From the NCBI GenBank assembly GCA_934573735.1, contig CAKTMC010000002.1, positions 1-64,000 on the forward strand: a DNA stretch of 64,000 bases, in the 5' to 3' direction. Made by a program: the position numbers and the translations under genes. The notes beneath the pieces were generated by a model. That model made no database searches and was not told the DNA's origin. It was given only the letters and a program-made list of their open reading frames with translations. Shown here in pieces: positions 8,475 to 16,822 of this stretch (the stretch's first letter is position 1; every line of letters begins with the position of its first letter). The DNA comes from an uncultured Oscillospiraceae bacterium (GTDB taxonomy: Bacteria; Bacillota; Clostridia; Oscillospirales; Oscillospiraceae).

Positions 8475-9410
8475 ATGGCATATCAGCTTGAGGAAATCAA
8501 TTTCAAGACTGTGGCCGACCCGAAGGGCTTCGTTGAGGAAAGCGACGCTGCGTATCAGGCTCGTGTTGCAAAGGCTGCGAGGCTCATCGCCGAAAACCAG
8601 AAAAACAGCCCCATCGTGCTGCTTTCCGGTCCCTCCGGCTCCGGCAAGACGACCACCGCGATGAAGCTTGCCGATGAGCTTGAGAGCATCGGCATCAAGA
8701 CGCACTACGTCGGCATGGACGACTATTTTAAGACCATCAACCCTGCCACCGTGCCGCGCACCCCAGAGGGTGAGATGGATCTCGAATCGCCCCTTTGCAT
8801 GGATATGGAGCTGTTAAACAAGCACTTCACAATGCTCTCTCAGGGCGAGCGCATTTTCGTGCCGAAGTATGAGTTTGCGCGCAAAATGCGGGTGCAGTTC
8901 CCCTCAAAGTCCATAAAGCTCGGCAAGGACGAAATCGTCATTTTCGAGGGCATCCACGCGCTGAACAACATGATAACCGACGTGCATCCCGAGGCCTTCA
9001 AGCTGTATATCTCCGCGCGCAGTGACGTCGAATTCGGCGGCAAGGTCGTATTCAAGCGCACATGGTTCCGCCTCGTGCGCCGCACGGTGCGTGATTATAA
9101 CTTCCGCGGCTCAGACCCGGCGGAGACGATGAGCATGTGGGCAAATGTCCGCCGCGGCGAGAAGAATAATATTTCGCCCTATAAGGACAAGGCAAACTTC
9201 CAGTTTGATACCTCGCTGCCCTATGAGCTTGCAGTCTTTAACCACACCGCGACAATGCTTTTCCGCTCCGTCCCCGAGGGTATAGAGCGCTTTGACGAGC
9301 TTCGTCAGGTGCTCCCCGCGCTCCAGCTCTTCGGCGATATCGACGAGAAGTACGTTGCGAAGGACTCTCTCATAAGAGAATTTATCGGCGGCGGCAATTA
9401 CGAGTATTAA
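8475..9410 (+). CDS. Uridine kinase-like nucleoside kinase
   Basis: A 311-residue P-loop kinase of the phosphoribulokinase/uridine kinase family. Walker A is GPSGSGKTT (52-60). GMDDYFK and the IFEGIHALN segment match the nucleoside-binding and Walker B regions. Family members phosphorylate uridine or cytidine; this longer clostridial form is usually annotated only as nucleoside kinase, so the substrate is uncertain. AGGAGG lies 8 nt upstream of the ATG, and the gene starts 2 nt after hemZ, in the same operon. Confidence 0.88.
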   Translation: MAYQLEEINFKTVADPKGFVEESDAAYQARVAKAARLIAENQKNSPIVLLSGPSGSGKTTTAMKLADELESIGIKTHYVGMDDYFKTINPATVPRTPEGEMDLESPLCMDMELLNKHFTMLSQGERIFVPKYEFARKMRVQFPSKSIKLGKDEIVIFEGIHALNNMITDVHPEAFKLYISARSDVEFGGKVVFKRTWFRLVRRTVRDYNFRGSDPAETMSMWANVRRGEKNNISPYKDKANFQFDTSLPYELAVFNHTATMLFRSVPEGIERFDELRQVLPALQLFGDIDEKYVAKDSLIREFIGGGNYEY

Positions 9411-9419
9411 TAAGCTCTT

Positions 9420-9460
9420 AAATCAAGCCATTTGTCTTATTAAGATAAATGACTTGATTT
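9420..9460 (+). terminator. Long dyad after the kinase gene, overlapping the next promoter
   Basis: A stem of about 20 bp with few mismatches (AAATCAAG... to ...CTTGATTT). It can end the kinase transcript, but its right arm contains the -35 box of the promoter for the next gene, so it may also serve as an operator. Confidence 0.6.
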
Positions 9461-9482
9461 ATATATATAAATAAGATATAAT
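9454..9482 (+). promoter_or_regulatory. Sigma-A promoter of the XRE/S24 gene
   Basis: TTGATT (9454-9459), 17-nt spacer, TATAAT (9477-9482). It overlaps the dyad at 9420-9460. Confidence 0.8.
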
Positions 9483-9513
9483 AGCTAAAAAGAACGGAAA
9501 CGAGGGATGAGCA

Positions 9514-10227
9514 GTGTACGAGAATATTGGCGCGGTGATTTCGTCCCGCCGCCGTAAGATGGGGCTTAATCAGGCGGAGCTGGCCGCCGCGCTTGAGAAG
9601 ATGGGCTTTGAGGTGACAAATCAGGCGGTTTCCAAGTGGGAAAAGGGCGCGACGCTGCCGAATGCGCGGCAGTTTCTCGCCATATGCGAGGTTTTGAATA
9701 TTGAGGATATAGGCGGGCTTTTCTCCGTCTCCGCAGACGGTATTCTTGCCGGGCTTGACCGCGAGGGCCGCCGTCTTGCGCTTGAGTATATCCGTCTCCT
9801 GCGTGAGAGCGGGCGCTATAGCGTCGAGCGGCCGAGGATAATGCCAAGCTCCCGAGCCGCGACTATCCGCACGCTGCCGCTTTATTCTCTGGCAGTCTCC
9901 GCCGGCACCGGGCAGTTTCTGGACGGCGAGGACTATGAGATGATAGAGGTCGGGCAGGAGGTTCCGGACGGCTCAAACTTCGGCGTTCGCGTCGCGGGAG
10001 ACAGCATGGAGCCGGAGTTTCATGACGGGCAGACCGTCTGGGTGCGCCAGCAGCGCAGCCTGATGACAGGTGATATCGGCATTTTCCTCTATGACGGCAG
10101 CGCGTATCTCAAGCAGCTTGTCGCGCTTGAGGACTCGATGGCGCTGCACTCGCTAAACCCGGACTATGCGGATATCGTCGTCTCGCCGGAGCTTCCGCTG
10201 CGCGTGCTGGGCAAGGTGCTGAGATGA
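9514..10227 (+). CDS. XRE-type repressor with S24 (LexA-like) peptidase domain
   Basis: A 237-residue regulator. The N-terminal helix-turn-helix (about 5-65) contains LNQAELAAALE and TNQAVSKWEKG. The C-terminal S24 domain has a Ser-Lys dyad, Ser164 in AGDSMEP and Lys200 in AYLKQL, and a possible Ala130-Gly131 self-cleavage site. This is the architecture of LexA-like and phage CI-type repressors that are inactivated by RecA-stimulated autocleavage. No phage genes surround it, so it may be a chromosomal stress regulator. The start is GTG at 9514 with GAGGGA upstream. The stop directly abuts the stop of the convergent spoVAC. Confidence 0.88.
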   Translation: MYENIGAVISSRRRKMGLNQAELAAALEKMGFEVTNQAVSKWEKGATLPNARQFLAICEVLNIEDIGGLFSVSADGILAGLDREGRRLALEYIRLLRESGRYSVERPRIMPSSRAATIRTLPLYSLAVSAGTGQFLDGEDYEMIEVGQEVPDGSNFGVRVAGDSMEPEFHDGQTVWVRQQRSLMTGDIGIFLYDGSAYLKQLVALEDSMALHSLNPDYADIVVSPELPLRVLGKVLR

Positions 10228-10662
10228 TCAGGCAAACAGCGCGAGGATAAGACCGTATATCACGCTTGCGGATATGCCGTAGACGATGACCGGCCCCGCG
10301 ATGATAAACATCTTTGCTGCTGTTCCTGCTATAAGACCCTCGGTCTTGAATTCGAGCGCCGGGGCGACGACGGAGTTTGCAAAGCCGGTTATCGGCACGA
10401 GCGTGCCCGCGCCGGCAAGCCTTGCGATATCGTCATATACTCCGAGCCCGGTCAGCAGCGCGCCGAGAAAAACGAGAGTTATCGACACTGCCGCGGCAGC
10501 CGTATCCTTGTCCGCGTGGCAGAAGTGCCTGAATATATCCCCTGCAAGCTGACCGAGACAGCATATAAGCCCGCCTATCAGAAAGGCGAAGAGCATATTC
10601 TTCCCCATCGGTGAGCGCGGCGCGTGGCGCTCTGCGTATTTTTTGTATTCTTCGTTTGTCAT
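10228..10662 (-). CDS. spoVAC: Stage V sporulation protein AC
   Basis: A 144-residue membrane protein. SpoVAC is a mechanosensitive channel component that moves dipicolinic acid and its calcium salt during spore formation and germination. Seen here: the N-terminal YKKYAERHAPRSP segment, followed by LIGGLICCLGQL and several hydrophobic segments with the conserved VPITGFANSVVAPALEFK. The ATG at 10662 has AAGGGG upstream; the open frame extends to 10725 without a better site. SpoVAD and SpoVAE are not adjacent, which is unusual. Confidence 0.88.
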   Translation of the reverse strand: MTNEEYKKYAERHAPRSPMGKNMLFAFLIGGLICCLGQLAGDIFRHFCHADKDTAAAAVSITLVFLGALLTGLGVYDDIARLAGAGTLVPITGFANSVVAPALEFKTEGLIAGTAAKMFIIAGPVIVYGISASVIYGLILALFA

Positions 10663-10691
10663 AAGCTTTGCCCCTTGTATAATATTATAAT

Positions 10692-10736
10692 AAAAATCCC
10701 CTGTACCGCATATTTTTTGCAGCACGGAGGATTTTT
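10692..10736 (-). terminator. Terminator after the SGNH hydrolase gene
   Basis: AAAAATCC (10692-10699) pairs with GGATTTTT (10729-10736) around a further imperfect stem. T-rich tails on both strands make it potentially bidirectional. Confidence 0.6.
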
Positions 10737-10752
10737 ATTTATATTTTATAAT

Positions 10753-11394
10753 TTATTTTATCAGCGTGGGGACGAGGACGGAAAGCGCCTTGGCAAGCTG
10801 CGCGTGACCCTTGCGGCTGAGGTGCATATAGTCGATGCTGTTAAACTCCGCGACGCCCTCCGCGTCAAAGAATGTCCAGCCGTGCAGCTCACACTGCTTT
10901 TTGTACTCTGCCGCAACGCCGAGCGAGGTCTCGTGGCAGCTCTTGCCCATGGCGGGGTCGTTGTGACCGGAGCCGATGCAGGGCGGCGCAACGACAAGAA
11001 TATTCGGCTTGCCGCGCCACGCGGGGATGGTCTCAGCCTTTGACGCGAGACGCGCAAGACCGATGCCGATGCAGGCGGGGCTTGCATAAAAGCGCTCCTT
11101 GGTGTCGTTCGTGCCGAGCATGATTATCAATAGATCCGCGGGCTCGTGGCTCATCAGGCAGGAATATATCGCGTCAAGCCCGGACATACACTCGTGCAGC
11201 GGGTCATCAAAAACCGTGGTGCGGCCGGAGAGGCCCTCCTCAATGACGCGGAAATCCTCGCCGAGCGCCGTCTGAAGCAGGCAGGGCCAGCGCTCCTCCT
11301 CGTTGAAGCGGTCGCCGCCGTCGGCGCAGTCGCGGGGGTCGGCACAGTAGCCGTGCGTGTTGGAGTCGCCAAAACATACGATGTGTCTTTTCAT
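10753..11394 (-). CDS. SGNH/GDSL hydrolase, possible sialate O-acetylesterase
   Basis: A 213-residue esterase of the SGNH fold. Block I GDSNTHG carries the nucleophile Ser11. Block II Gly is in EGLSGRT, block III Asn is in LGTND, and block V Asp/His is in DYMHLS near the C-terminus. There is no signal peptide, so it is cytoplasmic. It lies 17 nt downstream of the ROK kinase in a region devoted to neuraminate breakdown. A role in removing O-acetyl groups from imported sialic acid is therefore plausible but is inference from context. The start has GAGG upstream. Confidence 0.87.
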   Translation of the reverse strand: MKRHIVCFGDSNTHGYCADPRDCADGGDRFNEEERWPCLLQTALGEDFRVIEEGLSGRTTVFDDPLHECMSGLDAIYSCLMSHEPADLLIIMLGTNDTKERFYASPACIGIGLARLASKAETIPAWRGKPNILVVAPPCIGSGHNDPAMGKSCHETSLGVAAEYKKQCELHGWTFFDAEGVAEFNSIDYMHLSRKGHAQLAKALSVLVPTLIK

Positions 11395-11411
11395 GCTTGT
11401 ACCTCGCTTTA

Positions 11412-12794
11412 TTATTTCGTTATCTCGGGCAGGGACGCGGCAACGGCGGACTGACCGACTCTGCGGAAGTATTCATCAGGCAGCGCCAGACGGAGCTTGC
11501 CTGCAAGCTCGGGGTATTCGTCGCGCAGCACGCTCTTGCAGGTTGATATTATCAGGTCGCCGCCCTTGCCGGACATCACGCGGCCGAGCAGCAGCACGCT
11601 TCTGCATCCGTAGAGACTCTCATAATATGCCAGAGAGTGCGCCAGATATACGCCGATGCTGCGGTAGACCGCGGCGGCGCGCTCGTCGCCCTCCTCCATG
11701 AGCCTCTGCACGACCTTGAGCTTTTCCGCCGGGGACAGCGCCTCGTCAAGCTCAATACCGGCGCGCGGGGCGAGCTTATTCACGCCGTCCTGAGAGAAAT
11801 ACTTAACGCCGCAGCCGATATCGCCGCTCCACTCGTCGCGCATGGCCTCGGGATTGGCGTCTACCGGGACAAATGCAAGCTCGTTGAGCCAGCCGGTGAT
11901 GCGCCCCTCGGTATCGACAAAGCCGACTGCCTCGCTGGTACCCATGGCAATGCCGAGAATATTGTTCTCCTTGAGGCTCATCGCCCCGGCAAGCGCCGTA
12001 ACATCGCCGTCGTTTACGACGCAGTAGGGGACATTGCCGAAGGTATCGGTGATGGCGCGGATATATATGTCCTTGACCTTCGCGTCAAACTCGTCCTTTG
12101 GGACCTTGAGGAAGAGGGAGGCGTTCATGGTGCGGTTATTTATATATACGCCCGCGGAGGACACGCCCACCGCGTCCACGCGCGGCATATGCTCCGCCGC
12201 CGATTTGAGCGCCGCGACTATGCCGTTATAGTGATACTCGGGGTCGGAATTGGTCTTGGGGAACCAGACAACCTCCTCGGAGTAGACCGCCTCGCCGTCT
12301 ATGACAGCCGAGACCTTGCGGTCGCTTCCGCCCGCGTCAAAGCCGATGCGGCAGCCGTCCCTATGTCCGCCGATGGCCTTGGGGGAGTCCTTCGCCTCGG
12401 GCAGTACCTCGACCTGCACAAGCTCAAAGGGATGCTCAAAGACGTTTGCCATGTAGTCCCAGTCAAACTCCTGCTTGCCGCCGGCGCAGTATATGGAGCG
12501 CAGATAGTTATATATGCCCTCGTCGCCGCGGACATAGATTTTATAGCCGCCCTTCATCCAGAGCATGGTCTTTACAAGGCGGTCGATGTAGTAGCAGTCC
12601 GCCTCGTGCATTTCGTCCGTGCCGTGGATGTAGGTCTCGATTGACGCCATCTCGCCGTTTGCACGTTCTACCGCAATTCCGACAGCTTTGCTTGCATCAC
12701 GCAGGAAGGCTGTGTTATACTTATGCAGCGGGATAAAGCCCGGGTCAAGCTCCGGCAGGTTTTTGATATCCGTTTCAATTCCGAGAAATTTCAT
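11412..12794 (-). CDS. ROK-family sugar kinase, candidate N-acetylmannosamine kinase
   Basis: A 460-residue protein whose C-terminal 300 residues form an actin-like kinase fold: phosphate-1 motif RIGFDAGGSDRK near 148-159, VGVSSAGV, and the adenosine-binding GIAMGTSEAVGFVD. The first 145 residues are an extra domain not found in small ROK kinases. The usual ROK zinc motif of Cys residues is not obvious. Being divergent from the N-acylglucosamine 2-epimerase and sharing its operator, it most likely phosphorylates ManNAc or GlcNAc; the exact substrate is inference. GGAGG precedes the ATG. Confidence 0.82.
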   Translation of the reverse strand: MKFLGIETDIKNLPELDPGFIPLHKYNTAFLRDASKAVGIAVERANGEMASIETYIHGTDEMHEADCYYIDRLVKTMLWMKGGYKIYVRGDEGIYNYLRSIYCAGGKQEFDWDYMANVFEHPFELVQVEVLPEAKDSPKAIGGHRDGCRIGFDAGGSDRKVSAVIDGEAVYSEEVVWFPKTNSDPEYHYNGIVAALKSAAEHMPRVDAVGVSSAGVYINNRTMNASLFLKVPKDEFDAKVKDIYIRAITDTFGNVPYCVVNDGDVTALAGAMSLKENNILGIAMGTSEAVGFVDTEGRITGWLNELAFVPVDANPEAMRDEWSGDIGCGVKYFSQDGVNKLAPRAGIELDEALSPAEKLKVVQRLMEEGDERAAAVYRSIGVYLAHSLAYYESLYGCRSVLLLGRVMSGKGGDLIISTCKSVLRDEYPELAGKLRLALPDEYFRRVGQSAVAASLPEITK

Positions 12795-12939
12795 GGCTGT
12801 ACCTCCGTAAACGATTATTATAATTATTTTTTATAATATTTGTATGCGGTGAGAGCTGATTGCTCGATCGTTTTCATTATAGCATGAGCCTGCGCGGATG
12901 TCATCATGAAAAAGACATAAATTTTCATAAAAATTTTTA

Positions 12940-12968
12940 TTGAAAATTATTTTCACAAATGATAGTAT
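12940..12968 (+). promoter_or_regulatory. Operator and promoter between ROK kinase and epimerase
   Basis: The palindrome TGAAAATTATTTTCA (12941-12955) fits the TGAAA-N5-TTTCA pattern bound by RpiR-family regulators. It overlaps the -35 and spacer of a likely promoter, TTGAAA (12940-12945), 17 nt, TAGTAT (12963-12968). A related, longer dyad lies at about 12907-12927. The rest of this 220-bp divergent region is AT-rich. Confidence 0.6.
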
Positions 12969-13015
12969 AGCAATAACAGTATAGCAAAGCATAAAATTAT
13001 ATCGGAGGTATATGC

Positions 13016-14224
13016 ATGGACACTGTCAAGCTGAGTCAGGCGCGCGGCTGGATACGCGAGGAGCTGGAGCGCTGCGTTAAGTTCTGGCTGGAAAACGGTA
13101 TGGATCCGGTTTACGGCGGGGTGTACACCTGCCTTGACCGCGAGGGAAAGGTCTTTTCCACCGATAAAAGCGTGTGGATGCAGGGACGCTGCGGCTGGAT
13201 TTTCGCGTGGCTCTGCCATCTTTACGGTGTGCGGGACGAGTGGCTTGCCGCGAGCAAGAGCTGCCTTGATTTTATGGAGGCGCACTGCATAAACCGCGCC
13301 GCCGGGGACAGAATGTATTTCACCGTCACTGCCGAGGGCAAGCCCCTGCGTCAGCGCCGCTACTGCTTCTCCGAGGCGTTTTACGCTATGGCAAACGCCG
13401 AGTATTACGGCATTACCGGAGACAGGGAGTGCCTGCTGCGTGCGCGCCGTGCGTATGATCTTTACTGGAACCTCAACCACGGTATGCCCGACCCGACCGG
13501 GCTTGGAGCCAAGACAATTCCGGAGACTCGCAGCGGACGCGCCTTCGGCATACCCATGATATATCTCAACGTCACCTCGGTGCTTCAGCGCGTAGACCCC
13601 GAGCAGCGTGAGCTCTATGAGCAGCGCGCCGCCGCCTGCGTGGACGATATCTTCCGCTATCACGTCAAGCCCGAGCTCAACTGCGTACTTGAAAACGTCG
13701 GACCCGAGGGCGAGGCGCGGCTTGAATATACGGAGGGGCGCATCGTAAATCCGGGGCACGACATAGAGAGCGTGTGGTTTTTGCTTGAGCATGCGCGCCG
13801 CACGGGAGACGCGGAGCTCGTTAAAAAGGCGGAGAGCATATTTAATAACGCGATAAACGCGGGCTGGGATAAGGAATACGGCGGACTTCTCTATTTTGTT
13901 GACTGTCTCGGCCGCCCACCCGAGGCCTACGAGCACGATATGAAGCTCTGGTGGCCGCATGACGAGATACTCATCTCCGCCCTGATGCTCTACCGCGACA
14001 CCGGCAAGGAGGAGTACCTTGACTGGTTCTACAAGACGCTTGACTACTGCAAGCAGTATTTCTCCGACCCCGCCTACGGCGAGTGGTACGGATATCTCCG
14101 CCGTGACGGAAAGCCGACCGAGCCCCCCTGCAAGGGCTCTACCTTTAAGGGCCCCTTCCATCTGCCGCGTATGCTGAGCATGGTGGATATTATGGCCGGC
14201 GAGCTGCTTGGAGATAAGGACTAA
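13016..14224 (+). CDS. N-acylglucosamine 2-epimerase
   Basis: Interconverts N-acetylmannosamine and N-acetylglucosamine in the cytoplasm, the step that feeds neuraminate-derived ManNAc into amino-sugar metabolism. The 402-residue product has the (alpha/alpha)6-barrel family length. The two catalytic histidines fall at His248 (NPGHDIE) and His382 (KGPFHLPR), the same numbers as I recall for the porcine renin-binding protein. It starts after GGAGG, is followed 21 nt later by the RpiR regulator, and belongs to the sialic-acid cluster. Confidence 0.94.
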   Translation: MDTVKLSQARGWIREELERCVKFWLENGMDPVYGGVYTCLDREGKVFSTDKSVWMQGRCGWIFAWLCHLYGVRDEWLAASKSCLDFMEAHCINRAAGDRMYFTVTAEGKPLRQRRYCFSEAFYAMANAEYYGITGDRECLLRARRAYDLYWNLNHGMPDPTGLGAKTIPETRSGRAFGIPMIYLNVTSVLQRVDPEQRELYEQRAAACVDDIFRYHVKPELNCVLENVGPEGEARLEYTEGRIVNPGHDIESVWFLLEHARRTGDAELVKKAESIFNNAINAGWDKEYGGLLYFVDCLGRPPEAYEHDMKLWWPHDEILISALMLYRDTGKEEYLDWFYKTLDYCKQYFSDPAYGEWYGYLRRDGKPTEPPCKGSTFKGPFHLPRMLSMVDIMAGELLGDKD

Positions 14225-14245
14225 TATTATTACAGGAGGCCGACT

Positions 14246-15109
14246 ATGCCGACCGGCTCAGAAAGCGTATTTACTAAGATAAACGACGAATACTATCAGC
14301 TCACCGCGTCCGAGAAAAAGACGGCGGACTATGTCATGGCGCATCAGCGCGAGGCGCAGTTCATGTCCATTTCGGAGCTTGCGGAGGCGAGCAGCGTTGC
14401 GGAGGCTACGGTTTCCCGCTTTAGCCGCAGACTCGGCTACAAGGGCTTCAACGCCTTTAAGCTTGCCCTTGCAAACTCTGCCGCGCGTATGCGCACCGAC
14501 GCAAACCCGCTATCCGGCGAGGTGCTCGACGACGACAGCCTGACCGACGTATGCCGCAAGCTTTACGCCGCCGACGTGAGCGCCATGACCCAGACGCTGG
14601 AGCTTATAAAGCCCGACGATATCAAGGCCGCCGCCGACCTGCTTGAAAAAGCGGGAAAGGTGCTCTGCATGGGGCAGGGCGGCTCGATGATAATCGCAAG
14701 CGAGGCGGCGCACCTGTTTTCCACGGCGAGCGGGAAGTTCTTCGCCGTCGGAGACTCGCATATGCAGGTCATCGCCGCAACGACCATGAGCGCCGATGAC
14801 GTGATACTCTTTTTCTCCTATTCCGGCGCGACCAAGGACATGATAGAGACCTTGCAGCTTGCCCGCGCCCGCGGCGCAAAGTCCATACTCATAACCCGCT
14901 TCCCGAAGTCTCCGGGCGCCGCGCTTGCCGACGTGGTGCTCCAGTGCGGCGCGAACGAAAGCCCCTTGCAGCTCGGCTCCGTCGCCGCACGCATTGCGCA
15001 GATGTATTTGATGGACGTGCTCTTTTCGGAGCTCTGCCGCCGCGATTTGGACAATATACGCCAAAGCCGCAGCCGCATCGCCGAGGCGCTGGCGGATAAG
15101 CATCTGTAA
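14246..15109 (+). CDS. RpiR-family transcriptional regulator of the neuraminate cluster
   Basis: A 287-residue regulator. The N-terminal helix-turn-helix of RpiR type (about 1-80) contains ASSVAEATVSRFSRRLGYKGF. The C-terminal SIS sugar-phosphate-binding domain (about 125-260) includes GQGGSMIIASEAAH and SYSGATKDM. Proteins of this family repress amino-sugar and sialic-acid genes and respond to sugar phosphates such as ManNAc-6P. Two TGAAA-N5-TTTCA palindromes flank the cluster (12941 and 15202) and are the likely targets. AGGAGG precedes the ATG, and a terminator follows. Confidence 0.9.
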   Translation: MPTGSESVFTKINDEYYQLTASEKKTADYVMAHQREAQFMSISELAEASSVAEATVSRFSRRLGYKGFNAFKLALANSAARMRTDANPLSGEVLDDDSLTDVCRKLYAADVSAMTQTLELIKPDDIKAAADLLEKAGKVLCMGQGGSMIIASEAAHLFSTASGKFFAVGDSHMQVIAATTMSADDVILFFSYSGATKDMIETLQLARARGAKSILITRFPKSPGAALADVVLQCGANESPLQLGSVAARIAQMYLMDVLFSELCRRDLDNIRQSRSRIAEALADKHL

Positions 15110-15126
15110 ACGACATATTTTTTATT

Positions 15127-15165
15127 CTCCCCGTTCTATAATCATCAGGACGGGGAGATTTTTAT
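15127..15165 (+). terminator. Terminator after the RpiR gene
   Basis: A CTCCCCGT / ACGGGGAG stem (arms 15127-15134 and 15150-15157) is followed by ATTTTTAT. Confidence 0.85.
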
Positions 15166-15191
15166 ATGCCGAGAGAAAAAATGCTCATAAA

Positions 15192-15226
15192 AATACTTTT
15201 TTGAAAATTTCTTTCAAAAAAGTATT
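15192..15226 (+). promoter_or_regulatory. 15-bp perfect inverted repeat, RpiR-type operator
   Basis: Arms 15192-15206 and 15212-15226 are perfectly complementary around a 5-nt centre and contain TGAAA-N5-TTTCA at their core. The right arm runs into the -35 box of the transporter promoter, so binding would block polymerase. Confidence 0.7.
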
Positions 15227-15253
15227 GACATTGGAAAGTTTTTTCGTTATTAT
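15225..15253 (+). promoter_or_regulatory. Sigma-A promoter of the sugar ABC transporter operon
   Basis: TTGACA (15225-15230), 17-nt spacer, TATTAT (15248-15253). It overlaps the inverted repeat at 15192-15226. The leader to the ATG at 15338 is about 78 nt. Confidence 0.85.
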
Positions 15254-15337
15254 CAAGTTGCGTAAACCGGAAGTGAAATTGCACAAAGCGTGTGAAAGAC
15301 CGTAAGCAATTTTTATTAAAATTTTAAGGAGGATATC

Positions 15338-16678
15338 ATGAAAAAACTGCTTGCTTTGTTACTCGCACTCTCCATGGTCTTTGCTCTCTGCGCCTGTGGC
15401 GGAAGCACCCCGCCGGCAAATGAGAACAAGCCCGCCGAGAATTCTACCCCCGTGGAAAACGTCGCTCCCGCCGAGGCCACCGAGCTTACTCTCTGGACCT
15501 ACCCCATCGGTAAGTGGGGCGACAGCGCGACCGTTGAGGCTATGATGGCCGACTTCGAGGCCGCCACCGGCATCAAGGTCACCGTCGAGTATCTTGACTA
15601 CACCAACGGCGACGATCAGGTCAACACCGCCATCGAGGGCAAGGCCGCGCCCGACCTCATCATGGAAGGTCCCGAGCGTCTGGTTGCCAACTGGGGCGCA
15701 AAGGGCTACATGGTAGACATAGCAGACCTCTGGGATGACGCCGACAAGCAGGAAGTCAACGCTGCCTGCGTTTCCGCCTGCTTCACCGCAGACGGCAAGT
15801 GCTATGAGTACCCCGTCGTCATGACCGCGCACTGCATGGCCATTAACTATGACGCATTTGTCGCAGCAGGTGCTGACAAGTATGTCGATATCGAAAATCA
15901 CACCTGGACCACCGAGCAGTTTGTCGAGGCCGTCAAGGCTCTCTACGCTCACTTCGGTGACACCGTCGGCGCAGTCTTCTGCTCCGGTCAGGGAGGCGAC
16001 CAGGGCACCCGTGCTCTCGTCAACAACCTCTACGGTGGCACCTTCACCAATGCCGAGCACACCAAGTACACCGCAGACTCTCCCGAGAACATCAAGGCAC
16101 TTGAGCTTCTCCAGAGTCTGGACGGCATCAACTTTGACGCATCCATCAACGGCGGCGAGGAGATTCAGCTCTTCTGCCAGGGCGTTCTTAAGATGGCATT
16201 CTGCTGGAACATTGCTCAGCAGCTCAATCCGGGCGGAGCAAACGGCGAGGCCGGCAAGACCTTCAACGGCGAGCGCATAGAGTTCATGGCATTCCCCTCT
16301 GAAAACGGCGAGAGCAAGCTTCAGGGCGGTATCTGGGGCTTCGGTATCTTTGATAACGGCGACGAGGGAAAGATCGCTGCCGCAAAGAAGTTCATCCAGT
16401 ACTTCGCAGACGGTGAGGGCACCGAGGCTGCCGTCAAGGCTGCAAGCTACTTTGCAGCTCGTACCACCGCAGGCGGTCACGACCTCAGCGGCATCTGGGC
16501 TGACAACGAGATAATGAACGAGTACAACAAGCTCATGCCTTCTCTGGGCGACTACTATCAGGTCACCACCAACTGGGCCAACGCTCGTACCGAGTGGTGG
16601 AACATGCTCCAGCGCATAGGCGCGGGCGGCAATGTTGCTGACGAGGTCGCAACCTTCGTTGCAAACGCAAACGCCTAA
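15338..16678 (+). CDS. Sugar ABC transporter substrate-binding lipoprotein
   Basis: A 446-residue extracellular binding protein. The signal peptide ends in the lipobox LCAC (mature Cys near 19), followed by a Pro/Glu/Asn-rich linker (about 24-47) and a solute-binding domain of family 1 type (ELTLWTYP..., APDLIMEGPERL, GKMAF-like core). In this cluster the ligand is most likely N-acetylneuraminate, inferred from the lyase, epimerase and kinase around it. AGGAGG precedes the ATG. It is the first gene of the transporter operon and is separated from the permeases by a partial terminator, which would keep it in excess. Confidence 0.92.
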   Translation: MKKLLALLLALSMVFALCACGGSTPPANENKPAENSTPVENVAPAEATELTLWTYPIGKWGDSATVEAMMADFEAATGIKVTVEYLDYTNGDDQVNTAIEGKAAPDLIMEGPERLVANWGAKGYMVDIADLWDDADKQEVNAACVSACFTADGKCYEYPVVMTAHCMAINYDAFVAAGADKYVDIENHTWTTEQFVEAVKALYAHFGDTVGAVFCSGQGGDQGTRALVNNLYGGTFTNAEHTKYTADSPENIKALELLQSLDGINFDASINGGEEIQLFCQGVLKMAFCWNIAQQLNPGGANGEAGKTFNGERIEFMAFPSENGESKLQGGIWGFGIFDNGDEGKIAAAKKFIQYFADGEGTEAAVKAASYFAARTTAGGHDLSGIWADNEIMNEYNKLMPSLGDYYQVTTNWANARTEWWNMLQRIGAGGNVADEVATFVANANA

Positions 16679-16730
16679 GTCACGCTCCTTCAAAGCATCT
16701 CCGATGTTTTAACAGCATAAACCAAGGTCA

Positions 16731-16772
16731 CGCACCTTCCCTGCGTTTCTGCGTGGGGAAGGTGCGTTTCCG
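16731..16772 (+). terminator. Partial terminator between binding protein and permease genes
   Basis: An 11-bp perfect stem CGCACCTTCCC (16731-16741) / GGGAAGGTGCG (16756-16766) is followed by a weak TTTCC tail. Such hairpins inside transporter operons usually lower expression of the permeases relative to the binding protein. Confidence 0.7.
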
Positions 16773-16822
16773 CATTTTATCAGATAACTGTTATCCGCAA
16801 ATAACAGAGAGGAGAGATTCTC

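Noticed and set aside
9514..10227. Prophage based on the XRE/S24 repressor
   Set aside because: No integrase, structural or lysis genes nearby; the neighbours are housekeeping and sporulation genes.
11637..12644. 335-codon open frame on the plus strand opposite the ROK kinase
   Set aside because: Complete overlap with a conserved kinase on the other strand; no ribosome site; no recognisable domain.
12953..16693. Minus-strand open frames of 402 and 444 codons opposite the epimerase and the binding lipoprotein
   Set aside because: Both mirror clearly conserved genes whose catalytic or lipobox motifs are on the plus strand; they are shadow frames.
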